Notes: generated by a model not told the origin, from the letters alone. A DNA stretch of 64,000 nucleotides from Rhizobium sp. AC27/96 (GCF_001692325.1 NZ_LXKN01000001.1:744001-808000), one strand, 5' to 3'. Numbered from the stretch's first letter, positions 38,667 to 46,575 are shown. A program made the numbers and translations.

Positions 38667-38782
38667 CCACAGGAAATGGTGAGGCGGCGAAATAATGCAA
38701 GAGAATTCGATTTTTTTGAAAAAACCGCTTGGCAAATCGGGCAAGCATTTGTATTAGCCCACTCACACCGCGCCAAGCGCAT

Positions 38783-38857
38783 TCCCTGGTAGCTCAGCGG
38801 TAGAGCATTCGACTGTTAATCGACAGGTCGCCGGTTCGAATCCGGCCCGGGGAGCCA
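38783..38857 (+). tRNA. tRNA-Asn (GUU)
   Basis: 75 nt including CCA. Acceptor TCCCTGG / CCGGGGA pair with one T-G wobble; anticodon loop CTGTTAA gives GTT; T arm GCCGGTTCGAATCCGGC. D arm AGCTCAGCGGTAGAGC. Confidence 0.97.
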
Positions 38858-39108
38858 CTCTTTCTCAAAGAGTTGGTTTTGGCTAAATCAAAAAAAGTAC
38901 AGATATTATTTCTTCAACGCTTTTGCCGTCGTCGTTACTGCGCGCAAATTGCGGGCGTTGTCTCCCCTTATCGCGCCTATTCCGAGGGCGCCATCGTTTT
39001 GCATGCCCACGCGAATCGACGGGATGGCCATGGCACTGTTTTCAGTTGCGAAGTCAGGCCGTTTGGGCTTGTGTCAGGCAAGAGCTTGAATCTAAGGAAC
39101 TGTAGAGA

Positions 39109-39447
39109 ATGATGGGCCGATTGGTGGTTTTGGCTTTAAGCGTATCGATCAGCGCCGGACAGGCATTGGCTGATGATGATGCCGTCTCGAATGCGGAAAT
39201 GCTTTGCCGCGCAGTCGATACGACGATCTCGCTGTCTCCCTGCACATATTCCGAAGAAGCTAAAACGGTGACCGTCTCCGTCGCGACGGCGGGCGGGGAC
39301 GCTCAAGCCCTTTGCCAGACTATCAGGAGCTCGCTCGTCGAAAAGCAGATATATTTCGGTGCCGATCCCTGGAAGCTCGATCTGAAGTCGCCCGCCAGCG
39401 GCGACAGCACGATCGCATCTTGCGATTTGCCGCAAACTCCTCATTGA
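39109..39447 (+). CDS. Small secreted protein of unknown function
   Basis: 112 residues. A signal peptide (LVVLALSVSISAGQALA, cleavage after about residue 21) leads to a mature domain of about 90 residues with four cysteines (EMLCRAV, SPCTYSE, ALCQTIR, ASCDLPQ), consistent with two disulfides in the periplasm. AGGA lies upstream of the start. No family recognised. It precedes another small gene by 25 bp. Confidence 0.72.
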   Translation: MMGRLVVLALSVSISAGQALADDDAVSNAEMLCRAVDTTISLSPCTYSEEAKTVTVSVATAGGDAQALCQTIRSSLVEKQIYFGADPWKLDLKSPASGDSTIASCDLPQTPH

Positions 39448-39472
39448 AGGGGGACGCCGGCCGGATCGGTGG

Positions 39473-39730
39473 ATGAAACGAGAGCTGGGTGCGATGTCGA
39501 AAGTCAATGATCTGATAGCGTCGGCAAAGAGCGTCTGCGACCGATACGATAAAGGACGCATGGAGAGGGAAACTGTCCGTGAATGGGTCCTGCGCCTCGG
39601 AGCCTATCCGACGCCGCATGGTGAGCGCGTACGGGAAGCCGCGGAGTGGTTCAGGGCCCATTCGGAGGCCGAAGTGGCGAGCGATATCCGAAAAATCGAT
39701 CTGGACAGATTGAGGGCAATCTTTTCTTAG
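39473..39730 (+). CDS. Small hypothetical protein
   Basis: 85 residues from the ATG at 39473; an ATG at 39494 with GAGAGC upstream is an alternative start. Mostly helical and charged, no membrane segment, no recognised motif (key pieces VREWVLRLGAYPTPHGERVR and VASDIRKIDLDRLRAIF). The codon pattern looks coding. Possibly co-transcribed with the secreted protein gene 25 bp upstream. Confidence 0.6.
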   Translation: MKRELGAMSKVNDLIASAKSVCDRYDKGRMERETVREWVLRLGAYPTPHGERVREAAEWFRAHSEAEVASDIRKIDLDRLRAIFS

Positions 39731-39983
39731 CCAGCCGATCGCACTTGATTGTCCTTGCGAATGCGATAGAGACCAGAGAAGAACGCGACTGCCGTTAATC
39801 TAGAACGGGGTCGGGCGGCCGATTGACGTCACGCTGCTGCTGCGAGATCACGCAGCCGTTCTTGATGCCGATTGCGGCGTAGTTGACCTGTCTTTCCCAC
39901 CCATGCCAGATTGCCGCCGTTCTTGCGACTGCCGATGGGGCGTGCGGGGAACATGGGCCGCGTTCGGCATGTTGGGGGATACA

Positions 39984-40388
39984 ATGGTTGAGACGACAAG
40001 CTCTCGCACGGGAGCAGTGGTGGGTTGGGTTCTTAGCGCAATCGTGATTCTGGTGCTGGCGGCCGATGCCGCTGTCGATCTGTTTTCGCCGTCGCTGATC
40101 AGCGCGGAAATGGAGGCGACCGGCTTTCCGACCAGCCAGGCAACATTGCTGGGTCTGATCATCCTCGTCTGTGCGGTTCTTTATGCGATTCCGCGCACCG
40201 CCGTTCTCGGAGCCATCCTGACGACGGGCTTCTTCGGCGGCGCCATCTGCACCCATTTCCGCCTCGGAGAAGTAGGGTCTCCGCCACAACTTATCAGTTT
40301 GGTCCTGGGCATCATGGCCTGGGGCGGTCTCTATCTCCGTGACAGGCGGATTCGCGACCTTCTGCCCATTCGCGCCGCGGCTGGCTGA
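39984..40388 (+). CDS. DoxX-like membrane protein
   Basis: 134 residues from the ATG at 39984 (GGGGG upstream). Four hydrophobic segments (about 10-30, 52-72, 75-95 and 100-118) with MEATGFPTSQATLLGLIILVC and GAILTTGFFGGAICTHFRLG, the pattern of the short DoxX-like family in which a GGA-T-R/H motif ends the third helix. The role is unknown; relatives are linked to quinone or thiosulfate chemistry. Followed by an intrinsic terminator. Confidence 0.82.
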   Translation: MVETTSSRTGAVVGWVLSAIVILVLAADAAVDLFSPSLISAEMEATGFPTSQATLLGLIILVCAVLYAIPRTAVLGAILTTGFFGGAICTHFRLGEVGSPPQLISLVLGIMAWGGLYLRDRRIRDLLPIRAAAG

Positions 40389-40394
40389 AAAACG

Positions 40395-40419
40395 AAAGCC
40401 ACGGCGCCGTGGCTTTTTT
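40395..40419 (+). terminator. Intrinsic terminator of the DoxX-like gene
   Basis: AAAGCCACGGC / GCCGTGGCTTT perfect palindrome followed by more T, seven bases past the stop. Confidence 0.9.
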
Positions 40420-40613
40420 GTGCTGCAACAACAGTATGTTGCACCTGCTCTGATTCATCGCCTGCCAACCATGGCTCTCACGGCGGCAAGAGCCATGCCG
40501 TTGCAATACGGCTGTGAATCCGCACGCCGTTATCGACAGTTTTCGTGCAGATGTATGTGGTATTTCGACGAATTTTGGTTCAAGGTATGGTTGCTCTCGT
40601 GAATGTGAGAAAA

Positions 40614-40650
40614 TGTTCATGTGGCGTTAATATGAACCGGCGCATGAACA
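40614..40650. promoter_or_regulatory. TGTTCAT/ATGAACA inverted repeat, candidate operator
   Basis: TGTTCAT at 40614-40620 is matched by ATGAACA at 40644-40650, with an extra ATGAAC at 40632-40637, making three half-sites upstream of the 57-residue histidine-rich gene. The rest of the 310-bp gap (40389-40698) shows only the terminator above. Confidence 0.4.
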
Positions 40651-40698
40651 TAGTGCGCGATCCGCGCAGCATAGTCCCCCAATGCTTAGAGGTTCGAC

Positions 40699-40872
40699 AT
40701 GAAAAACCTGATTCTTGCTTCTGCATTTGCCTTGGCATCGGTCGTTGCCGTCAGCGCATCGGCCGAGGCAGCTCCGATGCATCATCGTCACCATCAACAT
40801 TGCCACATTAAGAAGGTGAAGCATAAGGTTCATGGCCACTGGGTCGTACGCAAGGTACGCGTCTGCCGTTAA
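40699..40872 (+). CDS. Histidine-rich small secreted peptide
   Basis: 57 residues. A signal peptide of about 25 residues (MKNLILASAFALASVV, ending SAEAA) is followed by a mature peptide of about 32 residues that is rich in His, Lys and Arg: MHHRHHQHCHIKKVKHKV, then HGHWVVRKVRVCR, with two cysteines. Such peptides may bind metal in the periplasm; similar small proteins are common in Rhizobium (from memory). GAGG-like AGAGG lies upstream. Followed by a strong bidirectional terminator. Confidence 0.8.
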   Translation: MKNLILASAFALASVVAVSASAEAAPMHHRHHQHCHIKKVKHKVHGHWVVRKVRVCR

Positions 40873-40920
40873 TCGGTAGAAGCTTCGAACTATCGGAAAT
40901 TCCGTTTTTGACAGCAAGTC

Positions 40921-40949
40921 GGCCGCTACCGGTGATTTCGGTAGCGGCC
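40921..40949. terminator. Bidirectional hairpin terminator
   Basis: Perfect 11-bp stem GGCCGCTACCG / CGGTAGCGGCC with a 7-nt loop, between the convergent His-rich and Arg/Trp-rich genes. Confidence 0.8.
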
Positions 40950-41054
40950 GTTAGCTTTTGGGCGTCAGGGCCCAGGTATAGCGTCGCAGGCTCGATGCGG
41001 GCGGCTTGAGCCGATCGGCCGATCTTTTATCCGAAGATCCGCGCGCCAGAGGCG

Positions 41055-41387
41055 TCAGGGGCGGATTTCGAATATGACGCCGCTGTGGTGGCGATGGCGG
41101 TAGCGCCTGTCGTCGGACCAGTAGCGGCCTCTGTCGCGCCGCTCCCAGCCTCGCCGTTCCCAGCCGCGGTCGCCACGCCAATGGCGGCGGTCACGATCAC
41201 GCCAATGACGGCGATCGTCATAGGAGTCCGGGTGCCAGCGCGTCCCGTGGTCCTGGACCAGAATGATGTTTGAGCTGTTTGGCGCCGATGGGCTGCCGAA
41301 TGGTGCTGCCGAGGCGGGCATGGTAACGGACAGCAAAGACCCCACGGCCAAAGCGGCGGTCAAGGCGATTGAAGCAAGATGTTTCAA
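41055..41387 (-). CDS. Secreted Arg/Trp-rich repeat protein
   Basis: 110 residues from a TTG at 41387, chosen because AGGAGT lies seven bases upstream. A signal peptide runs to about residue 28 (SVTMPASAAP). The mature part is a run of short degenerate repeats rich in Arg, Asp and Trp (DRRHWRDRDRRHWRG, GWERRGWERRDRG) ending in GVIFEIRP. Proteins of this look are frequent in rhizobia and often annotated BA14K-like or hypothetical; I do not assign a function. It shares a terminator with the convergent His-rich gene. Confidence 0.78.
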   Translation of the reverse strand: MKHLASIALTAALAVGSLLSVTMPASAAPFGSPSAPNSSNIILVQDHGTRWHPDSYDDRRHWRDRDRRHWRGDRGWERRGWERRDRGRYWSDDRRYRHRHHSGVIFEIRP

Positions 41388-41532
41388 GTCGGTAACTCCT
41401 TCTTAGGCACGTCCCTTTCATCCTAAACGCTGCGGGTGCGACAAGGTTCCCCTTTCTGGTTGATCGGGATCTGTCGCGGCACGCGGTGATGGAAGGTCGG
41501 GCTTGCGATTTCAGGAGTTCAAGGCACAAAAA

Positions 41533-41563
41533 AAGGGGGCCGGCAGGGAAAGCCGGCCCCCTT
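41533..41563 (-). terminator. Intrinsic terminator of ropA
   Basis: GGGGGCCGGC / GCCGGCCCCC stem with a 7-nt loop; on the minus strand it is followed by a run of seven T, 33 bp past the porin stop. Confidence 0.92.
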
Positions 41564-41595
41564 CCTTCTCTGATCGGAGGTCAAATCTGATCAGG

Positions 41596-42702
41596 TTAGA
41601 AGTTGCGTTCGAAACGCAGGATGCCCGAAACGGTGTCGTCGTGGGCATAGTCGTAATGAACGTAGGTCAGTTCCGGCTCGACCAGGAGGTTCTTAACCGG
41701 GTTGAACTTCAGGTTCGTGGTGGCTTCGAACATCTTCGAGTCGGTGTAGGCGAGCTGGAGGTTCCACTTCAGCTTGTCGTTGACCGGAACGCCAACGCCA
41801 CCCCAAACTGCCCAGTCACCCCAACCGCACTTGGATGCGTTGACGGTGCCGTTCGGCGCCGTGCAGGCCGAAACGTCCTGGTTGGTGCCGGCATACTTGT
41901 TCAGCTTGTCGCCGTCGGTGTTGTAGCCGCCCATCAAGAAGGCCGTGAATGCGCCGAAGTCAGCGTCTACGCGAGCCTTGATGGCGCCTTCCTTGACGAT
42001 CGAGTCATAACCGCCAACGACCTTGAAGCCCCATGCACCGGACTTGAAGCCGAGACCGCCAACAACGTCAGGAGCGTAGTGGTTGGTTCTGTCGTCCGTC
42101 CACCAGCTTGCACCGTAAGATGCCGAGCCGGTCGTTGCAGAGTTGGAATCTTCGAGCGAGATCACAGCCGAGAAGCCGTTGCCACCGTCATATTCGTAGG
42201 TCAACTGGTTGAGTTCGTACGGGCCGTCATAGATCACGTCGTCGTTGATGACGTCGCCGGCATAACCCATGTACAGGTTGTACTGCGAGTCTTTCTTACC
42301 GACCGTGAAGCCGCCGAGGCTGATGTAGGACCACAGCAGGTTGGTGCTGGTGGAGCCGCCGTCATTCCAGTCCCAACGAACGATGGTTTCGGTCTTCAGC
42401 GGACCGTATTCGGTGTCGGTTGCGGTGTCGACGTTCAGCTCAGCACGAGTGTGCCACAGCGTGCCCTGATGGCTGTCACGGTTATAGGCGTTGTACCATT
42501 CACCTTCCGTACGAACCTTGCCGCCGATCTTGAGGCAGGTTTCCGTACCCGGGATGAAGAAGTAGCCTGCACCGTAGGCGTCGCAGATGCGAACGTATTC
42601 CAGCGGCTCGGGCTCAGCAGCAACGATAGCGTCAGCTGCATGAGCACCGGATACTGCTGCCAAGGCAGCAGCGGAGCCGAGAAGAAGGCTCTTGATGTTC
42701 AT
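41596..42702 (-). CDS. ropA: Outer-membrane porin, RopA/Omp2b type
   Basis: 368 residues. Signal peptide of 22 residues ending SGAHA, then ADAIVAAEPEPLEYVRICDAYG, the characteristic start of rhizobial and Brucella porins (about residues 23-44), with a conserved CDAYG and ETCLKIGG disulfide pair. Alternating beta strands fill the rest, and it ends RFERNF with the C-terminal aromatic residue required for outer-membrane insertion. A general diffusion trimeric porin. The leader contains a hairpin that overlaps the ribosome site. Confidence 0.95.
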   Translation of the reverse strand: MNIKSLLLGSAAALAAVSGAHAADAIVAAEPEPLEYVRICDAYGAGYFFIPGTETCLKIGGKVRTEGEWYNAYNRDSHQGTLWHTRAELNVDTATDTEYGPLKTETIVRWDWNDGGSTSTNLLWSYISLGGFTVGKKDSQYNLYMGYAGDVINDDVIYDGPYELNQLTYEYDGGNGFSAVISLEDSNSATTGSASYGASWWTDDRTNHYAPDVVGGLGFKSGAWGFKVVGGYDSIVKEGAIKARVDADFGAFTAFLMGGYNTDGDKLNKYAGTNQDVSACTAPNGTVNASKCGWGDWAVWGGVGVPVNDKLKWNLQLAYTDSKMFEATTNLKFNPVKNLLVEPELTYVHYDYAHDDTVSGILRFERNF

Positions 42703-42709
42703 AATAACT

Positions 42710-42727
42710 CCAATCTTTCTTGATTGG
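42710..42727 (-). promoter_or_regulatory. Leader hairpin overlapping the ropA ribosome site
   Basis: On the minus strand CCAATC-AAGAAA-GATTGG, with the final GG forming part of the GGAG Shine-Dalgarno that precedes the ropA start by seven bases. This could modulate translation or be an sRNA target. Confidence 0.5.
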
Positions 42728-42793
42728 GCCTGAGATTTCGCGCCGCCAAAGCGGCGTGCCCAACCCCATCCCGTTCATGTTCCCTATCAGTAG

Positions 42794-43330
42794 GTGCGAA
42801 GTAATAAGCTCCGCGAACTATTTCCTGAACCTGCTTCACTGATTTGGCAAGATACTAAGACTGGCGAACTATATGTGCGCTATCCGAAAAAAAAGTTTGT
42901 TGCAAAAATGACGCAATTCGCCGACTGGGCCGACTATGCGGCCATTTTGCGCCCAATTCGGGACGCTGAAAACACGGAGCTTGCTGAAGGTTGGGAACCG
43001 GAAATCGTAGCTTCGAGCCGATGTCGGGACGGCGAGTCGGAGGCGCTCGACCATCGCATTGTGTCGCTAAATGCGATGCGCGACAGCGTAAGTGCGTCCG
43101 ATGAGACTACTGGGGGCGTAGTCTCATCGGACGCGGTACTGTCCGGTTCAGGGGTGGCATCCAAACCGGTAGCAATGAGGCTAACATCTACCGTAGGTGT
43201 GTATAACCTACCTGAATGGGCTGGCCACGAGCGCAGCTCCATGAAGAAACGCGGCTTCGTAATGACCGCTGTTTCAAAATGGTATGAAAAGGGATCGATT
43301 CCGTTATCCAGCTGGATTGGCTCAAGATAG
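42794..43330 (+). CDS. Orphan reading frame, doubtful
   Basis: 178 codons from a GTG at 42794 without a good ribosome site. The first 80 residues look protein-like (RELFPEPASLIWQDTKTGEL, KMTQFADWADYAAILRPIRD); the remainder is less so and includes a segment encoded by a 17-bp perfect inverted repeat. GC and codon use are lower than in the neighbours. I recognise no family. It may be a degraded or recently acquired gene; the first half may be the only real part. Confidence 0.35.
   Translation: MRSNKLRELFPEPASLIWQDTKTGELYVRYPKKKFVAKMTQFADWADYAAILRPIRDAENTELAEGWEPEIVASSRCRDGESEALDHRIVSLNAMRDSVSASDETTGGVVSSDAVLSGSGVASKPVAMRLTSTVGVYNLPEWAGHERSSMKKRGFVMTAVSKWYEKGSIPLSSWIGSR
43094..43134. repeat. 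17-bp perfect inverted repeat
   Basis: GCGTCCGATGAGACTAC at 43094-43110 and its exact complement at 43118-43134, with the 7-nt loop TGGGGGC. It lies inside the orphan frame. No T run follows on either strand, so it is not a normal terminator. Confidence 0.85.
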
Positions 43331-43400
43331 GGACCGTCGTCGGCATTCTGCGATCTGTTGTGACAAGGGATCTAAGCTTCGAATCTCTCAAGGCAGCGGT

Positions 43401-43853
43401 TCACGTCGTCGCCGCTCTTTCCCATCGCATGTGAAGGATCGGGAAGGGACGGCCCTGGTCGTCAAGCTCCGAACGGCCCGTCACCTTGAACCCCAACTTT
43501 TCGTAGAAGCCCGCCGCCGTCGGATTCTGCTCGTTGACATCGACGGTAACGACGTCTTTTCCCGTTCGGAAGCTGTCCAGAAGAAGACGCCCCAAGCCCG
43601 CACCCCTGCTGTCCGCATGAACGAAAAGCGCGTCGATATGGTTTTCCGAGGTTCCCAGGAAGGCGTGGGATAGATCGTCACCATCGACAGCTACCGTGAA
43701 TTCGGCATTCGGCAGGTAATCCTCCAGCACCATCTTCCCGATCGACTCCAGATCCGGGTCGCTGAGAAAATGGTGGGTGGCTTCGACGGCCGTCCGCCAT
43801 ACCTCATAGTTACGCGCTATGTCGGCCGGTTTGGCTTGCCGCAACTGGAACAT
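43401..43853 (-). CDS. GNAT family N-acetyltransferase (YjaB-like)
   Basis: 150 residues from the ATG at 43853, favoured over 43868 because GAGAGG lies just upstream. Acetyl-CoA motif A is VHADSRGAGLGRLLLDSF; the GFYEKLGFKVTGRSELDDQG segment is motif B and matches the YjaB/PhnO-like group. The central ENHIDALFV strand is typical. The substrate is unknown. It is divergent from a hexapeptide acetyltransferase gene. Confidence 0.9.
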   Translation of the reverse strand: MFQLRQAKPADIARNYEVWRTAVEATHHFLSDPDLESIGKMVLEDYLPNAEFTVAVDGDDLSHAFLGTSENHIDALFVHADSRGAGLGRLLLDSFRTGKDVVTVDVNEQNPTAAGFYEKLGFKVTGRSELDDQGRPFPILHMRWERAATT

Positions 43854-43983
43854 GTCAGCCTCTCTCATGTCTTTTTATGATTCTCAGGTGCTCGTTTAGG
43901 ATCTCCGCCGGAGTGCGTAAAGACTGCTTTCGCGTGTAGTTCGTGTCACGGGGGCTTCACAAGGAGCCGCTAGACGGCAACTC

Positions 43984-44625
43984 ATGACCCATGCTTCCGA
44001 CAAGACCCAGCCGAAAATCGCCAAGTCGATCATTGACCCTACCGCAAGGATCAGGGAGTCGATCATCGGCGATCGTTGCGAGGTTCTCGCAGATACGTCT
44101 CTGCATTCTACGCAACTCGGTGATTTCTCTTATCTCGGGCCTCGTTGCACGGTTGCGGATGCCGAGATAGGGCGGTTCTGCGCTATTGCCGCCGAGGTGA
44201 GAATCGGTGCGCCCAACCATCCGATCGATCGTCCCTCGATGCATCGCTTCACCTATTGCCCGGAATATTATTCGGCAGACGCGACACGCGATCTCGCTTT
44301 CTTTGAAGAACGCCATGCCGATCGAGTGACTATCGGCCACGATGTTTGGATTGGGCACGGCGTGATCGTTCTGCCCGGTGTCACCGTTGGGAACGGAGCG
44401 GTACTGGCGGCCGGAGCCGTCGTCACCAAGGACGTCGAACCCTATACGATCGTTGGGGGCGTCCCGGCTCGCTTGATCCGTGAGCGGTTCAGTGCGGCCG
44501 TCGCGGCGAAGCTGAATGAAATTGCGTGGTGGGACTGGCCGTTTGAAACCATAATGGAGCGGCTTGAAGACTTCCAATCCACAGATATTGAAGCCTTCTG
44601 CGATCGCTGGTCGAAAACCGGCTGA
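43984..44625 (+). CDS. Hexapeptide acetyltransferase of the phosphonate-metabolism/xenobiotic type
   Basis: 213 residues. Left-handed beta-helix repeats ([36 protein letters not shown]), then [20 protein letters not shown], a feature of the family often found in phn operons and related to streptogramin/chloramphenicol acetyltransferases, then [20 protein letters not shown] and [12 protein letters not shown]. The catalytic histidine is in GAPNHP or MHRF. No phn genes are present in the window, so the link to phosphonates is by family only. Confidence 0.85.
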   Translation: MTHASDKTQPKIAKSIIDPTARIRESIIGDRCEVLADTSLHSTQLGDFSYLGPRCTVADAEIGRFCAIAAEVRIGAPNHPIDRPSMHRFTYCPEYYSADATRDLAFFEERHADRVTIGHDVWIGHGVIVLPGVTVGNGAVLAAGAVVTKDVEPYTIVGGVPARLIRERFSAAVAAKLNEIAWWDWPFETIMERLEDFQSTDIEAFCDRWSKTG

Positions 44626-44737
44626 TAGGGCAGATAACCCAAAGTCGAACGACATTCTCCAGGAGAAAGCGTCAAGCTTTGCTGCGTCCAGGAATACGAC
44701 CAGTATTCAATTGGTTACACAGCTGGAGAAGGGGAAT

Positions 44738-44811
44738 TGGAGGCCTCGCCCGGAATCGAACCGGGATGCAAGGATTTGCAGTCCTCTGCGTAACCACTCC
44801 GCCACGAGGCC
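44738..44811 (-). tRNA. tRNA-Cys (GCA)
   Basis: 74 nt including CCA. Acceptor GGCCTCG / CGAGGCC perfect; anticodon loop CTGCAAA gives GCA; T arm CCCGGTTCGATTCCGGG. Confidence 0.97.
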
Positions 44812-44959
44812 ATCCGATTTATAAAGGCGAGTGATGCCGGGCGTTTAGAACGAATCTTGAATTGGCGCAAGAGCTTCAATTTGAATATCGCTCTTTTTTC
44901 AACACCGCTGGCAATTCCTGGGCGATGCAGATCCCCTTCGTAGGGTCTGCGCAGGATGC

Positions 44960-45385
44960 TTATTCTTCCAGGCAGGGAAAGGCGAACTTGAAGGAACGTG
45001 CGATCAGTGAACTTGCGGGCCGCTCGAGCTGCCAGGAATGTTCCGCCATCCACTTGCATGCGATAGCCGTCGCCTTCGTGTTGCTGAGATCGGGCGGAAG
45101 ACAGAATGCCCCCACGAACTGCTGAAGGTAATGCGTATAGCGCGATGAGTTTTTCGGTGTCTGCTTCGTGGCGCGGATGGTCAGGTTCTTCGTGCGCTGC
45201 GCTTCATCGAGAATTCCCTGCACATAGACCGAGGCCAGCGTCCGGTCCTCTTCGCACCATTCATCGAGCTGTTTGCCGGTGACGACATGCCCGATGATCG
45301 GTGCCGCGGTTTCCGGCGCTTCATCGCTCAATGCGATCTGGGGTATGAGAAAGACGGATACTACGACGAAGAGCGGAATCCGCAT
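44960..45385 (-). CDS. Rap1a/Tai family-like secreted protein
   Basis: 141 residues with a signal peptide of about 20 residues (LFVVVSVFLIPQIALS). The mature part has the Rap1a/Tai pattern: GKQLDEWCEED, SVYVQGILDEA, GAFCLPPDLS, a central ACKWMAEH, and FAFPCLEE at the end, with four cysteines that would make two disulfides. Family members include immunity proteins against T6SS amidases, but many are stand-alone envelope proteins. No amidase effector is seen nearby. It starts nine bases after a 27-residue peptide gene and probably depends on it for translation. Confidence 0.75.
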   Translation of the reverse strand: MRIPLFVVVSVFLIPQIALSDEAPETAAPIIGHVVTGKQLDEWCEEDRTLASVYVQGILDEAQRTKNLTIRATKQTPKNSSRYTHYLQQFVGAFCLPPDLSNTKATAIACKWMAEHSWQLERPASSLIARSFKFAFPCLEE

Positions 45386-45394
45386 TCGGGGGGC

Positions 45395-45478
45395 CTACAT
45401 CATTGAGGACAGACTGGCGGCCAGAAAAACCACCAGCGGCAACGAGGTTGCTACAAAAAGAACGAGAGAGATAGACAT
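45395..45478 (-). CDS. 27-residue membrane peptide upstream of the Rap1a-like gene
   Basis: 27 codons, too short for usual gene callers. It begins MSISLVLFVATSLPLVVFLA and is almost wholly hydrophobic, one transmembrane helix. AAGGTGA lies five to six bases before the ATG at 45478, a good ribosome site, whereas the downstream Rap1a-like gene has none, so the peptide frame may be the translation entry for both. Function unknown. Confidence 0.55.
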   Translation of the reverse strand: MSISLVLFVATSLPLVVFLAASLSSMM

Positions 45479-45874
45479 CCCAGTCACCTTCTATTCAATT
45501 TTAATCTTAACCCGAATAATTTCGGGCCGGAAGGTTGATTGGTCACCACGTTCATGCGGTCCAATATCGGCAAGCCTGTTCCCGGGAGGTTAACATTTGA
45601 CTAACAAATGTGCCGCTTTGAGCCAGCTTCCATTCGTTCTCCACCGAGATTATCGCTTGGTGTCGGCGCCTTCTTCTCAGAAACAAATCTGCGGCAGCGA
45701 CTTCGGTTGATGTGGCGAGACCGCGGGCAGGGACCGTTTTGGTTGTTGTTCCCCGGCGACGCATTGCCAGGAATCTCGATGCCGCGTGCAGCGATGCCTT
45801 GAAAGCGTAGCAACAGGCGATTAAGACACGGATAGCAGTGAAGCAAAGCCGGCCTCAAAAAGGCGCAAGAGGAT
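45479..45874. other. Intergenic region between small peptide gene and pcm
   Basis: 396 bp between divergent genes. Short frames on both strands lack ribosome sites. I see no repeats or terminators. It should carry the promoters of both transcripts. Confidence 0.45.
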
Positions 45875-46546
45875 ATGATGGATTTCGAAGCAGCACGCGT
45901 GAAGATGGTCGAGAACCAGATCCGCACGACGGATGTCACCTCCCATTCCGTGTTGAATGCATTTTTCACGGTACCGCGCGAAAATTTCGTGCCGGAGAAG
46001 TCGACGCTCCTGGCCTATGTCGACAATGACATCGAGATTGCCCCGGCAGCCTCGGGCAAGCCCGCCCGGTTCCTGATGGAAGCTTCCCCCTTGGCGAAGC
46101 TGCTGCAGCTCGGTGTCATCACCAAGGACGACAAGGTCCTCGATGTCGGCTGTGGTACGGGTTATGTATCGGCCGTGCTGTCGCTCATTGCCGGTCAGGT
46201 GGTTGCCCTGGAATCAGACGAAGAGCTTGCCGGTCAGGCCAAGACCAATCTCGCGGCGCTCGGCTATGGAAATGTCACCGTTGTCACCGGCGATCTGGAA
46301 AAGGGTCATGCGGGCAATGGCCCTTATGATGTCATTTTCCTCAATGGCTCGATCGAGCAGCTGCCGCAGGCGCTGCTGGAGCAGCTTGGTGAAGATGGGC
46401 GCCTGATCACGGTGCTTGGCTATGGCCACGCCGCACGCGCCACGGTTTTCATGAAGGAGCGCGGCGCCTTCTCGGAAAACGTTTTCTTCAACGCATCGAT
46501 CAAGCCGCTGCCCGGCTTTGCCAAGGCCAAGGAATTCGTGTTCTGA
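45875..46546 (+). CDS. pcm: Protein-L-isoaspartate O-methyltransferase family protein
   Basis: 223 residues, GAGG upstream of the ATG; a second ATG at 45878. SAM motif I is VLDVGCGTGYVSAVLSL, preceded by the PCMT N-terminal ARVKMVENQIRTTDV and FTVPRENFVPE. Rhizobial members are more divergent than E. coli Pcm; the usual substrate-side threonine/serine-rich loop (GxGxxT) is changed to EASPLAKLLQ, so true isoaspartate repair is not assured. It is followed by a strong terminator. Confidence 0.9.
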   Translation: MMDFEAARVKMVENQIRTTDVTSHSVLNAFFTVPRENFVPEKSTLLAYVDNDIEIAPAASGKPARFLMEASPLAKLLQLGVITKDDKVLDVGCGTGYVSAVLSLIAGQVVALESDEELAGQAKTNLAALGYGNVTVVTGDLEKGHAGNGPYDVIFLNGSIEQLPQALLEQLGEDGRLITVLGYGHAARATVFMKERGAFSENVFFNASIKPLPGFAKAKEFVF

Positions 46547-46575
46547 TCGTTTGAACGATCAGTGACGTGTTTGTG

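Noticed and set aside
38873-39112. 79-codon frame after tRNA-Asn
   Set aside because: No ribosome site, overlaps the start of the better-supported secreted protein gene.
38783-44811. Integrative element between tRNA-Asn and tRNA-Cys
   Set aside because: No integrase, no direct repeat of either tRNA 3' end was seen, and the interval contains the core porin gene.
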